Shown: one piece after another, positions 44,101 to 52,413 of the stretch
Numbering within the stretch: position 1 is the first letter of the stretch
Layout: each line of letters starts with the position of its first letter
Origin: an uncultured Draconibacterium sp.
GTDB taxonomy: Bacteria > Bacteroidota > Bacteroidia > Bacteroidales > Prolixibacteraceae
Length of the DNA: 64,000 bases
NCBI RefSeq assembly: GCF_963677565.1
Contig: NZ_OY781981.1
Coordinates: 310,001-374,000 of the forward strand
Direction: 5' to 3'
Position numbers and translations under genes: made by a program
The notes under the pieces: generated by a model
Told to the model about the DNA's origin: nothing
Seen by the model: the letters and a program-made list of their open reading frames with translations, nothing else
Databases searched by the model: none

Positions 44101-44364
44101 TGCAAGAAGTATTCCTTGTGGTTTTTCTTTCTTAATTACCTCTTCAACAAAATGAGGTGTTACAGGCAAAAAGTAAATTTTGTCTGCAATGTCTTCAGAT
44201 GTCTGAATGGTTGCAATGTTAGGATTAATAAGAACCGTTTCAACACCTTCTTCTTTCAACGCTTTTAGCGCTTGCGAACCGGAATAATCGAACTCGCCGG
44301 CCTCTCCAATTTTAAGTGCTCCTGAACCAAGAACAATTGCTTTTTTAATATGTGTTTCTATCAT
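41131..44364 (-). CDS. carB: Carbamoyl-phosphate synthase large subunit
   Basis: This 1077-residue protein has the duplicated ATP-grasp architecture of CarB. The N-half begins KKAIVLGSGALKIGEAGEFD and includes the AAYTLGGLGSGFCEN loop. The C-half restarts with SVMVLGSGAYRIGSSVEFDW and RPSYVLSGAAMNVV. A C-terminal MGS-like allosteric domain (about residues 935-1077) carries ATEGTHKFFRDNGIE. It joins bicarbonate, ammonia from CarA and two ATP to make carbamoyl phosphate for pyrimidine and arginine synthesis. It follows carA by 27 bp and ends at a terminator. Confidence 0.97.
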   Translation of the reverse strand: MIETHIKKAIVLGSGALKIGEAGEFDYSGSQALKALKEEGVETVLINPNIATIQTSEDIADKIYFLPVTPHFVEEVIKKEKPQGILLAFGGQTALNCGVALYESGILEKYNVEVVGTPVQSIIDTEDRDIFANMLAEIGVKTPKSIAASNMAEAKAAAKEVGFPIIIRAAYTLGGLGSGFCENEEELEKLAGSAFSYSPQILVEESIKGWKEVEYEVVRDKYDNCITVCNMENFDPLGIHTGESIVVAPSQTLSNSEYHKLREISIKIIRRVGVVGECNVQFALDPYSEDYRVIEVNARLSRSSALASKATGYPLAFVAAKLGLGYGLHQLKNSVTKVTTACFEPALDYCVVKIPRWDLSKFVGVSKNIGSSMKSVGEIMAIGRTFEEAIQKGIRMVGLGMHGFVANKEEITIEGIEEELTNPTDRRIFAIAEAFNKDYSIDQIHDKTKIDRWFLQKLNNIHKINKELQGFNELEKLPIPLLKASKQAGYSDFQIARLVLNSKNVNINEDILKVRAFRKANGIVPVVKQIDTLAGEYPAQTNYLYLTHNGTENDVNYLGDHKSVMVLGSGAYRIGSSVEFDWCSVNTINTIKEQGYRSVMINYNPETVSTDYDTCDRLYFDELTFERVMDVYDLENPHGVVVSMGGQIPNNLAMKLDGQNVPILGTSAKKIDNAEDREKFSSLLDDLGVDQPRWARLSTIEEIHKFVDEVGYPVLIRPSYVLSGAAMNVVSNPDQLEHFLEMAANVSKEHPVVVTEFIEQAKEIEIDAVANKGEMVAYAISEHVEFAGVHSGDATIVFPPQKLYVETIRRVKKIARQIAKGLEITGPFNMQFLAKDNDIKVIECNLRASRSFPFVSKVMKINLIEIATKVMLGIDVPKPDKSLFELDYVGVKAPQFSFARLLKADPVLGVDMSSTGEVGCIGETYYEAILKAMLSVGYNFPKKNILISSGPSRGKLELLNSTRMLVEKGYNIFATEGTHKFFRDNGIENTLVHWPDEEDQSPNTIEMIKNKEIDLVVNIPKNHTNRELKNGYNIRRSSIDYNIPLITNARVASAFLSGICKYSLEDIKVMSWDEYKE

Positions 44365-44391
44365 GATACTGTCTGAAATTACATTGAAAGA

Positions 44392-45471
44392 TTATTTTTT
44401 CGACGCTACGATATTTTTAATGAATTCATCAAATAAAAATTCGGTATCTACCGGACCACTTGATGCTTCCGGGTGGAACTGAGTTGAGAAGAACGGCTTA
44501 GTCTTGTGCCTGATCCCTTCGTTGGTTTCATCGTTTACGTTCGTAAATAACGGCTCCCAGTCGCTAGGTAAAGTTTCGGTAGCAACCGCAAAACCATGGT
44601 TCTGCGACGTGATGTAACATTTATTTGTTCCCTGCAGCAATACCGGTTGGTTGTGGCTACGGTGACCATACTTTAACTTGTAGGTTTCTGCTCCGGCAGC
44701 ACGCGCCAGCAATTGGTTCCCCAAACAAATTCCCATAATTGGTTTCTCAACTCCGATTACATTTTTTATATATTCAACAGTTGCATCGCACATTGCCGGG
44801 TCACCCGGTCCGTTAGAGATAAACAATCCGTCGAATTCTTCATTAGTAAAATCGTAATCCCATGGTACGCGAATTACTGTCGCACCTCTATCGAGCAAAC
44901 ACCGGATAATGTTGTTTTTCACACCGCAGTCTATCAATACCACTTTGTGTTCTCCGTCTCCATAAACCTCGCGCTCCTTGCAACTGGCAACCGCTACCAA
45001 GTTTTCCTTATTCGGATCATAAAAGTCAATTTCTTCTTCAAATTCGATTTTTCCCAACATCGAACCTTTCTCACGTAAAATTTTCGTTAAGGCTCTCGTG
45101 TCGATATCGAATAAACCCGGCACCTCGTATTCTTTTAGCCAGTCGCTTAAACTTTTTTCTGCATTCCAGTGGCTAAATTCGAATGAATAATCTGAAATTA
45201 TCAGTCCGGAAATGTGCAATTTATGCGATTCGTAATACTTGTGAATACCGTTCTCTTTTTTGTTAAAAGGAACGCCGTAGTTTCCAATCATTGGATAAGT
45301 GGACACCAGTATCTGTCCCGTGTAAGATGGATCAGTCAAACTCTCCGGATACCCAGTCATTGCGGTATAAAAAACGACCTCTCCGGCCACCGACTTCTCG
45401 CTTCCGAAGGATTTTCCGATAAAAACCGTCCCGTCTTCAAGCGTTAATTTTGCCTGTTTTACTTTGTACAT
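44392..45471 (-). CDS. carA: Carbamoyl-phosphate synthase small subunit
   Basis: This 359-residue glutaminase subunit has the N-terminal CPSase domain (LEDGTVFIGKSFGS, TAMTGYPESLTDPSY) and a C-terminal class I amidotransferase. The catalytic Cys is in IMGICLGNQLLARAAG, and the His/Glu pair is in STQFHPEASSGP. It releases ammonia from glutamine and channels it to CarB. It is the first gene of carAB, divergent from argR across a 205-bp region that holds both promoters, ARG boxes and a terminator-like leader hairpin. Confidence 0.97.
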   Translation of the reverse strand: MYKVKQAKLTLEDGTVFIGKSFGSEKSVAGEVVFYTAMTGYPESLTDPSYTGQILVSTYPMIGNYGVPFNKKENGIHKYYESHKLHISGLIISDYSFEFSHWNAEKSLSDWLKEYEVPGLFDIDTRALTKILREKGSMLGKIEFEEEIDFYDPNKENLVAVASCKEREVYGDGEHKVVLIDCGVKNNIIRCLLDRGATVIRVPWDYDFTNEEFDGLFISNGPGDPAMCDATVEYIKNVIGVEKPIMGICLGNQLLARAAGAETYKLKYGHRSHNQPVLLQGTNKCYITSQNHGFAVATETLPSDWEPLFTNVNDETNEGIRHKTKPFFSTQFHPEASSGPVDTEFLFDEFIKNIVASKK

Positions 45472-45486
45472 ATTCCGATTTAATAA

Positions 45487-45528
45487 TTAAAAAAAATGCG
45501 CTTGCCCTAAAATAGTTCAAACGCATTT
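45487..45528 (-). terminator. Candidate attenuator hairpin in the carAB leader
   Basis: On the minus strand, AAATGCG pairs with CGCATTT (45528-45522 and 45500-45494) and the stem extends by three pairs past one mismatch. Eight T residues follow (three inside the stem), about 15 bp before the carA start codon. The carA promoter lies further upstream, so this terminator is inside the leader. A 14-codon ORF (45572-45528, MAEKVYLKISIKNN) stops right at the base of the stem. Confidence 0.55.
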
Positions 45529-45609
45529 CAGTTATTCTTTATACTTATTTTCAAATACACTTTCTCAGCCATAATGTTAAGAACATGATATTAAAATCAT
45601 TTTCCGATG

Positions 45610-45617
45610 CAAAAATA
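45610..45617 (-). promoter_or_regulatory. -7 element of the carAB promoter
   Basis: TATTTTTG on the minus strand fits TAnnTTTG. Transcription from here would produce a leader of about 130 nt containing the small ORF and the terminator-like hairpin. Confidence 0.5.
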
Positions 45618-45654
45618 GAAAATATTCTGAAATTCTTACCTGTTCTTCTAAGAA

Positions 45655-45693
45655 AATGTATATTTTTGCATTGTAAATGAATATTTATTCAAT
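45655..45693 (+). promoter_or_regulatory. Tandem ARG boxes over the argR promoter
   Basis: The second box core TGAATATTTATTCA (45678-45691) is a perfect dyad matching the ArgR consensus TGAATWWWWATTCA. The first core TGTATATTTTTGCA (45657-45670) matches at 11 of 14 positions. As 18-bp boxes they are 3 bp apart (21 bp centre to centre), the canonical spacing of enterobacterial ARG boxes. The first overlaps the -7 box TATTTTTG (45661-45668). Confidence 0.8.
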
Positions 45694-46177
45694 GAAGAAT
45701 AAGGTACAACGACAACGAGAAATCAGAAAAATAATACAACGAGGCAGCGTACACAGCCAGGATGAATTACTGGTTGAGTTAAAACGCCGTGGATTTGAAC
45801 TGACACAAGCCACTTTATCGCGCGATTTAAAAGTGCTACAGGTTGCAAAAGTTCCGCACCCGTCGAAAGGTTATTTATATACTATACCTGATAACGGACA
45901 AATGGAAAAAGCAACTTCGGAGCACATTAACAGGATAAATTACCTGGCCGACGGGTTTAAAGACATACAGTTTTCGGGCAACCTGGCCGTTTTAAGAACA
46001 GTTCCGGGATATGCCAGCAGCATTGCAGCAGTAATTGACGGCGCAAGCCCGTGGGAAATTATTGGAACAGTTGCAGGAGACGATACTATATTAATAATAC
46101 AAAGGGAAGGAATATCGAAAAATGATTTGACCGAGGCATTATTTAAGATTATGCCGAAGCTTCAAGACAAATTGTAG
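45692..46177 (+). CDS. argR: Arginine repressor ArgR
   Basis: I start at the ATG at 45692 (161 residues); an earlier ATG at 45677 would place the ARG box inside the gene. The N-terminal winged helix-turn-helix holds the family signature [11 protein letters not shown]. The C-terminal arginine-binding and trimerisation domain carries the [12 protein letters not shown] motif with its conserved Asp pair. ArgR hexamers bind paired ARG boxes when arginine is high. It is the first gene of a long arg-pro operon and should repress itself and that operon; the boxes also lie between it and carAB. Confidence 0.95.
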   Translation: MKNKVQRQREIRKIIQRGSVHSQDELLVELKRRGFELTQATLSRDLKVLQVAKVPHPSKGYLYTIPDNGQMEKATSEHINRINYLADGFKDIQFSGNLAVLRTVPGYASSIAAVIDGASPWEIIGTVAGDDTILIIQREGISKNDLTEALFKIMPKLQDKL

Positions 46178-46185
46178 ATCGAAAG

Positions 46186-46839
46186 ATGAAGAGTTTAAAA
46201 AATATTAAAGTTTTAATTGCCGACGAAAATCACCTGAAATTCATCGACGATATAAACGATGCCATCGATAGTGCATCGCAACAAAGAGGTACCGGTATCG
46301 CCCGTCGTACTTTCGAATACCTTGCTGACAAAATGAAGCAGGGAAAAGCCATCATTGCATTGGAAGATGGTGAAGTGTTTGCCGGTTTTTGCTACATAGA
46401 AACGTGGCAGGAGAAAGGCTTTGTAGCCAACTCGGGATTAATTGTTGCCGAAGAATACCGCGGACTAGGATTGGCAAAGGCCATTAAGAAAAAAGCATTT
46501 GAGCTTTCGCGTAAAAAATATCCAAACTCGAAAATATTTGGTTTAACCACTGGTTTGGCGGTAATGAAAATCAACCACGAGCTGGGATACCGTCCGGTAA
46601 CTTTCTCGGAGCTAACACTTGACGATCAGTTTTGGAAAGGATGCGAGGGTTGCATTAACCACGATATATTAGAAAGAACCGGAAGAACAAAATGCCTATG
46701 CACCGGAATGTTGTACAATCCGGAATGGGAGAAACCAACCTTCACAAACGGAAACGGTATAAGAAAACGTAGTTTGCTGGATCTTTTACCGAAAAGAAAG
46801 TTCAAAAAGGAAAAACAAGTTAATAAAGAAAATAAGTAG
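46186..46839 (+). CDS. GNAT acetyltransferase of the arginine operon, candidate glutamate N-acyltransferase
   Basis: This 217-residue protein has a GNAT acyl-CoA loop VAEEYRGLGLAKAIKKKA and the C-terminal HELGYRPVTFSELT. A cysteine-rich tail follows (CEGCINHDI, then TKCLCTGM), which could bind a metal. It starts 9 bp after argR and precedes argG, so it belongs to arginine synthesis. No argA or argJ appears in the window, and this protein is the natural candidate for acylating glutamate in the first step (acetyl- or succinyl-CoA). That function is inferred from context. Confidence 0.8.
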   Translation: MKSLKNIKVLIADENHLKFIDDINDAIDSASQQRGTGIARRTFEYLADKMKQGKAIIALEDGEVFAGFCYIETWQEKGFVANSGLIVAEEYRGLGLAKAIKKKAFELSRKKYPNSKIFGLTTGLAVMKINHELGYRPVTFSELTLDDQFWKGCEGCINHDILERTGRTKCLCTGMLYNPEWEKPTFTNGNGIRKRSLLDLLPKRKFKKEKQVNKENK

Positions 46840-46907
46840 AGTGGCGGCAAGATATTCAAACAGACAGCTACAGGCTTTGAATTGAAAACAAACTCGGCCG
46901 TCACTCT
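46838..46907 (+). other. Long-stem hairpin between the GNAT gene and argG
   Basis: An 11-bp stem with one G-T pair (46838-46848 with 46897-46907) encloses a 48-nt loop and is followed by TTTT. It could lower read-through into argG or process the transcript. The loop contains a 17-mer (46857-46873) repeated exactly at 59103-59119. Confidence 0.45.
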
Positions 46908-46924
46908 TTTAAAGATATTGAGTT

Positions 46925-48118
46925 ATGAGTAAAAAATTGGTACTGGCATTTAGCGGAGGACTCGACACATCGTTCTGTGTTAAATACCTGAAAGAAGAAA
47001 AAGGTTACGATGTTTATACAGCAATCGCAAACACGGGTGGTTTCTCTGACGATGAGTTAAAAGCCATTGAAGAACGCGCGTTAGCATTAGGCGCGGTTGA
47101 GCATATTACACTCGACGTAACCAACGAGTATTACGAGAAATGTATTCGCTACATGGTTTTCGGTAACGTTTTGCGCAACAACACCTACCCTATTTCTGTA
47201 AGCTCTGAAAGAGCATTTCAGGCCATTGCCATTATCGAGTACGCAAAAGAAATTGGCGCCCAGTACATCGCTCACGGTAGTACCGGTGCAGGAAACGACC
47301 AAATTCGTTTCGACCTTACCTTCCAGGTTTTGGCTCCTGAGATTGAAATCATTACGCCAACACGCGATATGCTGCTTACGCGACAGTACGAAATTGATTA
47401 TTTGAAAAAATACGGTTTCGAAGCCGATTTCACGAAAATGGAATACTCCATTAACCAGGGACTTTGGGGAACCAGCGTTGGCGGAAAAGAAACATTAACC
47501 ACCGATAAGAATCTTCCTGAAGAAGCTTATCCAAGTCAATTGGAAGCCACCGAAGCAAAAACCATTGAGTTGGGTTTTGAAAAAGGTGAATTAGTTTCTC
47601 TGGATGGAGAATTTTACGAAAACGGTCCCGATGTAATCCGTGCGTTGGAAGCTGTTGCATCGAAATATGCGATTGGCCGCGATACTCACGTTGGCGACAC
47701 CATTATTGGTATTAAAGGCCGCGTAGGTTTTGAAGCTGCCGCACCGCTAATTACAATTAAAGCGCACCACCTGCTTGAGAAACACACGCTTACAAAATGG
47801 CAATCGTACTGGAAAGAGCAGTTGGGCAATTGGTACGGCATGTTCCTTCACGAGGCTATGTACCAGGAGCCGGTTATGCGCAACATCGAAGATTTCCTTG
47901 AATCAACTCAGGAAAACGTAACCGGAAAAGTGATCGTAAAACTGAGACCTTACAATTTCGAGTTGGTAGGTATTGAATCGGAGCACGACTTAATGAATTC
48001 AGGATTTGGCCAATACGGCGAAACCGTTGAAGCATGGACTGCCGATGATGTTAAAGGATTTACCAAGATTTTATCGAACTCACTTAAAATCTACAATAAA
48101 GTAAACAAGAATTTATAG
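46925..48118 (+). CDS. argG: Argininosuccinate synthase
   Basis: This 397-residue protein opens with the PP-loop LAFSGGLDTSFCVKYL that binds ATP. GSTGAGNDQIRFD and YSINQGLWGTSVGGKE follow, all typical of ArgG. It condenses citrulline and aspartate using ATP. The stop overlaps the argC region, with argC starting 1 bp after it. Its start is preceded by a hairpin. Confidence 0.96.
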   Translation: MSKKLVLAFSGGLDTSFCVKYLKEEKGYDVYTAIANTGGFSDDELKAIEERALALGAVEHITLDVTNEYYEKCIRYMVFGNVLRNNTYPISVSSERAFQAIAIIEYAKEIGAQYIAHGSTGAGNDQIRFDLTFQVLAPEIEIITPTRDMLLTRQYEIDYLKKYGFEADFTKMEYSINQGLWGTSVGGKETLTTDKNLPEEAYPSQLEATEAKTIELGFEKGELVSLDGEFYENGPDVIRALEAVASKYAIGRDTHVGDTIIGIKGRVGFEAAAPLITIKAHHLLEKHTLTKWQSYWKEQLGNWYGMFLHEAMYQEPVMRNIEDFLESTQENVTGKVIVKLRPYNFELVGIESEHDLMNSGFGQYGETVEAWTADDVKGFTKILSNSLKIYNKVNKNL

Positions 48119-48119
48119 G

Positions 48120-49088
48120 ATGATTAAAGTTGGAATTATAGGAGGAGCCGGATATACAGCCGGAGAGTTGTTGAGAATTTTACTGAATCATCCCCAGGCT
48201 GAAATTGGTTTTGTGCAAAGTACCAGCAATGCGGGCAACCTTATTTCGGATGTTCATATCGACTTGTTGGGAGAAACCGAAATCCGATTCACTGACCAAA
48301 TGCCATTTAACGAAGTAGACGTTATTTTCCTTTGCATGGGGCATGGTAAGTCGATAGAATTTGTGGAGAAAAACAATTTCCCGAAATATTTAAAAATTAT
48401 CGATTTAAGCCACGACTACAGATTAAAAAGAGACGGCAACGACTTTGTATACGGATTACCCGAATTGAATCGTGAAGAAATTGAGTCGTCGGAACGAATT
48501 GCCAACCCGGGTTGTTTTGCAACCGGCATTCAACTGGCGCTGTTACCACTTGCCGCCAACGATCTGTTACAGGATGAAATTCATGTTCAAGCCATTACCG
48601 GATCAACTGGTGCCGGACAAAAACCGACTTCAACATCGCACTTTAGCTGGAGAAGCAGCAATGTTTCGGCTTACAAAATTTTCCAGCATCAGCACGAAGG
48701 AGAAATTATTCAAAGTCTGACGCAATTGCAACCGGGTTTTGAAAAGGATTTCAACTTTGTACCAATTCGTGGCAATCACACCCGTGGAATTTTTGTGGCT
48801 TGTTATACAAAATTTGATGGCTCACTCGAAGAAGCCAACGAATTATATAAAGATTACTACGCCGATCATCCCTTTGTTTTTATAACCGATAAAAATCCGG
48901 GAGTAAAACAGGTGGTAAACACCAACAAAGGCGTAATTTATTTGGAGAAACACGGTAACAAACTGGTTATTATCAGCTTAACCGACAATTTAATAAAAGG
49001 TGCATCCGGACAGGCAGTTCAAAATATGAACCTAATGTTTGGTCTGGATGAAAAAACCGGTCTGAATTTAAAACCGGTAGCATTTTAA
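48120..49088 (+). CDS. argC: N-acyl-gamma-glutamyl-phosphate reductase
   Basis: This 322-residue protein has the NADP-binding loop KVGIIGGAGYTAGELLRILL and the active-site cysteine in ANPGCFATGIQLALLP (near residue 131). FVPIRGNHTRGIF is also conserved. It reduces the acylglutamyl phosphate to the semialdehyde. If the operon uses succinyl intermediates (see argF'), its substrate would be N-succinylglutamyl phosphate. Confidence 0.95.
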   Translation: MIKVGIIGGAGYTAGELLRILLNHPQAEIGFVQSTSNAGNLISDVHIDLLGETEIRFTDQMPFNEVDVIFLCMGHGKSIEFVEKNNFPKYLKIIDLSHDYRLKRDGNDFVYGLPELNREEIESSERIANPGCFATGIQLALLPLAANDLLQDEIHVQAITGSTGAGQKPTSTSHFSWRSSNVSAYKIFQHQHEGEIIQSLTQLQPGFEKDFNFVPIRGNHTRGIFVACYTKFDGSLEEANELYKDYYADHPFVFITDKNPGVKQVVNTNKGVIYLEKHGNKLVIISLTDNLIKGASGQAVQNMNLMFGLDEKTGLNLKPVAF

Positions 49089-49219
49089 AAAGGTAAAAAG
49101 AATAATTGCTAGCAGATGTCACAGAATAAAGCATAAAATCTGCGTTTTTTAGCGATATAAGCAAGTAAAAAAAAAGGAACGGCTTCTGACTCCGGTCTCC
49201 GGTCTTCCGACAATAGAAT
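49089..49219. repeat. argC-argD spacer with a dispersed CTTCGGTCTTCC-type element
   Basis: The right half (49184-49211) holds CTTCTGACTCC, GGTCTCCGGTC and TTCCGAC, a member of the family also found at 22869-22950, 53880-53901 and 56562-56584. The start codon of argD follows within 10 bp. Confidence 0.5.
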
Positions 49220-50356
49220 ATGAAACTATTTGATGTATATCCACTTTTCGACATCACCCCTGTTAAAGCCGAAGGATGCTATGTTTGGGATGAGAACGGA
49301 AAGAAATATCTCGATCTTTATGGCGGGCACGCTGTAATTTCAATTGGTCACAGCCACCCTGCTTATGTTGAAAAAATTTCGTCACAACTTTCAGATATCG
49401 GATTTTATTCCAACTCGGTTCAGAATCCATTACAAAAAGAACTGGCAGAAAAATTAGGCAAACAATCGGATTGTGAAGATTACCAATTGTTCCTGTGCAA
49501 CTCGGGTGCTGAGGCTAACGAAAATGCACTGAAACTGGCATCTTTCATCACCGGAAAAAAGAAGATCATCAGTTATAAAAAAGGTTTCCACGGACGCACA
49601 TCTGCAGCCGTTGCCATCACTGATAATCCGAAGATTATTGCACCTGTTAACGAAACAGAAAATGCAGTGATCCTGCCACTGAACGACATTGAAGCCACCG
49701 AAGAAGTTTTGAAACAAGGCGATGTAGCAGCGGTAATTGTTGAGGGAATCCAGGGAATTGGAGGAATTAACATTCCTGATACCGACTTCCTGAACAAACT
49801 TAGACAGCTCACCGAGAAATATGTGGCCGTGCTTATTCTCGATGAAATACAATCGGGTTACGGACGTAGCGGAAAGTTTTTCGCCTACCAGCATACCGGA
49901 ATTAAACCGGACATTATTACAATGGCCAAAGGAATGGGCAATGGATTCCCCGTTGGCGGAGTATTGATCCAACCGGAAATAGAACCGTGGTTCGGAATGC
50001 TCGGAACTACTTTCGGAGGAAATCATCTGGCTTGTGCCGCAGCAATTGCCGTGCTCGACGTAATGAAAGATGAAAGTCTGGTTGAAAACGCAGAAAAGGT
50101 AGGAAACTACCTGATGGAGAAACTTGCTGACTTGGATGCAGATTTCGAAATCAGGGGAGAAGGACTGATGATCGGGCTGGAATTTAAACAGCCAATTGCC
50201 GAAATACGTAAGAAATTACTTTTTGACTACGGTATTTTTACCGGCGTTTCGGGGCAACATATTATCCGGTTGCTGCCACCGCTAAGCCTGACAACTGAAC
50301 AGGCAGATACATTTTTGAAGGCGTTTGCAGAGGTACTCTCTTCGTTCGCTGAATAA
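49220..50356 (+). CDS. argD: N-acylornithine aminotransferase
   Basis: This 378-residue class III aminotransferase has LYGGHAVISIGHSHP near the start, the pyridoxal-stacking region CNSGAEANENALKLA and the PLP contact LILDEIQSGYGRSGKFFAYQ. The Schiff-base Lys is in TMAKGMGNGFPVGG. It transaminates the acyl semialdehyde to acylornithine using glutamate. It sits between argC and proC. Confidence 0.94.
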   Translation: MKLFDVYPLFDITPVKAEGCYVWDENGKKYLDLYGGHAVISIGHSHPAYVEKISSQLSDIGFYSNSVQNPLQKELAEKLGKQSDCEDYQLFLCNSGAEANENALKLASFITGKKKIISYKKGFHGRTSAAVAITDNPKIIAPVNETENAVILPLNDIEATEEVLKQGDVAAVIVEGIQGIGGINIPDTDFLNKLRQLTEKYVAVLILDEIQSGYGRSGKFFAYQHTGIKPDIITMAKGMGNGFPVGGVLIQPEIEPWFGMLGTTFGGNHLACAAAIAVLDVMKDESLVENAEKVGNYLMEKLADLDADFEIRGEGLMIGLEFKQPIAEIRKKLLFDYGIFTGVSGQHIIRLLPPLSLTTEQADTFLKAFAEVLSSFAE

Positions 50357-50393
50357 ATAAACATTGATATAAAACATCTACTATTTTAGACTA

Positions 50394-51191
50394 ATGGAAA
50401 ATAAAAAAATAACAATAATCGGAGTTGGAAATATGGGAGGTGCCATCGCAATTGGCCTTTTAAAGTCAGGTTCTGTAAAAGCTTCTGACATATCGATTTC
50501 CGACAGAAAAGAATCGACCCTCAAAAAAATGAGTGACATGGGAATTAATGCCTACGACAATAATTTGGATGCAGCAAAAGACGCTGATGTAATTATTGTA
50601 GCAGTAAAACCTTATCACATCGAAAGTGTGATCAATGATTTGAAACCAATTTTAACTCCGGACAAAATTTTCATTTCCATTGTTGCCGGCGTCGGTATTG
50701 ACGAACTTGGCGAAATGGCCGGAAACGACATTCCTATTTTCCGGGTAATGCCAAACACCGCAATTGCTTTGCAGGAATCCCTAACCTGTATTTCGGCAAA
50801 CGGCAACACGGAATCATACCGCGAATACGTAGTTGAACTGTTCGACAAACTGGGTAAAACAATTGAGATTCCGGAAGAGCTGATGGCTGCTGCAACCGTA
50901 CTTTCTTCATGTGGAATTGCTTATGCTTTGCGCTACATACGTGCAGCAATGCAGGGCGGAATCGAAATAGGGTTTAGTGCAGAAATGGCACAGTTGATTA
51001 CCGCCCAAACGGTAAAAGGTGCAACGGAATTGCTTCTTCAAAGTGGGCACCATCCTGAAAGAGAAATTGACAAAGTTACAACTCCGATGGGCGTAACCAT
51101 TACCGGATTGAACGAAATGGAACATAAAGGCTTTAGCTCTTCACTGATTCAGGGAGTTTTGGCTTCGTACAAAAAAATAAAAGACCACTAG
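50394..51191 (+). CDS. proC: Pyrroline-5-carboxylate reductase
   Basis: This 265-residue protein has the NAD(P)-binding start ITIIGVGNMGGAIAIGLL and the C-terminal signature TPMGVTITGLNEME. The segment ATVLSSCGIAYALRYI forms the dimer/decamer interface. It makes proline from pyrroline-5-carboxylate. It is 4 bp before proB, so the two are co-transcribed. Confidence 0.95.
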   Translation: MENKKITIIGVGNMGGAIAIGLLKSGSVKASDISISDRKESTLKKMSDMGINAYDNNLDAAKDADVIIVAVKPYHIESVINDLKPILTPDKIFISIVAGVGIDELGEMAGNDIPIFRVMPNTAIALQESLTCISANGNTESYREYVVELFDKLGKTIEIPEELMAAATVLSSCGIAYALRYIRAAMQGGIEIGFSAEMAQLITAQTVKGATELLLQSGHHPEREIDKVTTPMGVTITGLNEMEHKGFSSSLIQGVLASYKKIKDH

Positions 51192-51195
51192 AAAG

Positions 51196-52299
51196 GTGCA
51201 GAGTCGTTACAAAAAAATAACAGTAAAAGTTGGCAGCAATGTGCTGGCAAAAGCCGACGGAACACTTAATGTTGCACGTATTGCTCACCTTGTCGACCAA
51301 ATTGCGAGGCTTCATGAAAGTGGAGTTGAGGTGGTTTTGGTATCGTCGGGTGCTGTAGCTGCAGGACGTGCTGTTATGAATGAAACGAAAAAATCTGATG
51401 CAGTTTCGCAAAGGCAGTTGTGGGCAGCTCTTGGTCAGGTTAAACTGATTTCGCGTTACTCCGACTTTTTCCATGAAGAAGGACTTACCTGCGCACAGGT
51501 ACTCACAACAAAGGAAAACTTCTCGAGCCGCGGACACTACCTGAACATGAAAAACTGTATCACCACGCTATTGGAAAACAAGGTGATACCGATCGTAAAT
51601 GAAAACGATACCATCTCGGTAACCGAACTGATGTTTACCGATAACGACGAACTTTCAGGATTGATGGCGTCGATGGTAGATTCTGAAGCACTGATCATTC
51701 TCAGTAATATTAATGGTGTTTACACAGCTCATCCCGAAAGCGAAGGAGCTGAACTGATCGAACGCATTGAAGTGGCTGACAAGGGCCCTGAAAATGCAAT
51801 TTCTTCGGAACGATCGGATTTCGGCAGAGGCGGAATGCTTACGAAATTCAGAATTGCAAAAAAAGTAGCCTGCGACGGAATAGGTGTTCATGTGGCCAAC
51901 GGAACTCAACAGGATGTTTTAATCAATTTACTCGACCAAACAAAAAACCTAAAACACACCTATTTCGTACCTAACAAGAAACCATCGAGTGGTATAAAAA
52001 AATGGATTGGCTACTCCGATGGTTTTACAAAAGGGCAAGTAACAATAAACGATGGTGCTAACAAAGCTCTGGCATCGGAAAAAGCAGTTAGTTTATTACC
52101 TGTGGGCATTGTAAACATCGACAGCGAATTTAAAAAAGGAGACCTAATAAAAATAGTAGACGTAAACGGCAATTTGGTTGGACTTGGAAAAGCTTCTTAC
52201 GCCTCAGAAAAAATTGAAAAAGAAAAACAATCGGAAAAACAAAAACCGGTCGTTCATTACGATTATTTATACATTGAAAATAAAACAAACGGGACATAG
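51196..52299 (+). CDS. proB: Glutamate 5-kinase
   Basis: A GTG start gives 367 residues. The amino-acid kinase domain has TVKVGSNVLAKADG at its start, EVVLVSSGAVAAGR and IPIVNENDTISVTE. A C-terminal PUA domain (about residues 270-367, starting near SGIKKWIGYSDGFTKG) is present as in long ProB forms. It phosphorylates glutamate and would be feedback-inhibited by proline. The start lies 4 bp after proC. A strong terminator separates it from proA. Confidence 0.94.
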   Translation: MQSRYKKITVKVGSNVLAKADGTLNVARIAHLVDQIARLHESGVEVVLVSSGAVAAGRAVMNETKKSDAVSQRQLWAALGQVKLISRYSDFFHEEGLTCAQVLTTKENFSSRGHYLNMKNCITTLLENKVIPIVNENDTISVTELMFTDNDELSGLMASMVDSEALIILSNINGVYTAHPESEGAELIERIEVADKGPENAISSERSDFGRGGMLTKFRIAKKVACDGIGVHVANGTQQDVLINLLDQTKNLKHTYFVPNKKPSSGIKKWIGYSDGFTKGQVTINDGANKALASEKAVSLLPVGIVNIDSEFKKGDLIKIVDVNGNLVGLGKASYASEKIEKEKQSEKQKPVVHYDYLYIENKTNGT

Positions 52300-52340
52300 A
52301 AATTAAAAATAAAAATAGCTCAGAGTAACCTTTAACTAAC

Positions 52341-52360
52341 GTTTGTCGACCACGACAAAC
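52341..52360. repeat. 8-bp stem hairpin in the proB-proA spacer
   Basis: GTTTGTCG (52341-52348) and CGACAAAC (52353-52360) form a perfect stem with a 4-nt loop. No T-tract follows, so it is not a terminator by itself. Confidence 0.5.
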
Positions 52361-52413
52361 TACCCTTACTCCCCTTTTTTTTTGATGCCTTAATTTGAAC
52401 TTATTCTGAGCTC

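Noticed and set aside
45677..45691. argR starting at the ATG at 45677
   Set aside because: This would place the perfect ARG box inside the coding region and leave almost no leader after the -7 box; the ATG at 45692 fits better.
49454..50026. Long reading frame on the minus strand (190 codons)
   Set aside because: It is antisense to argD, has unlikely composition and no family features.
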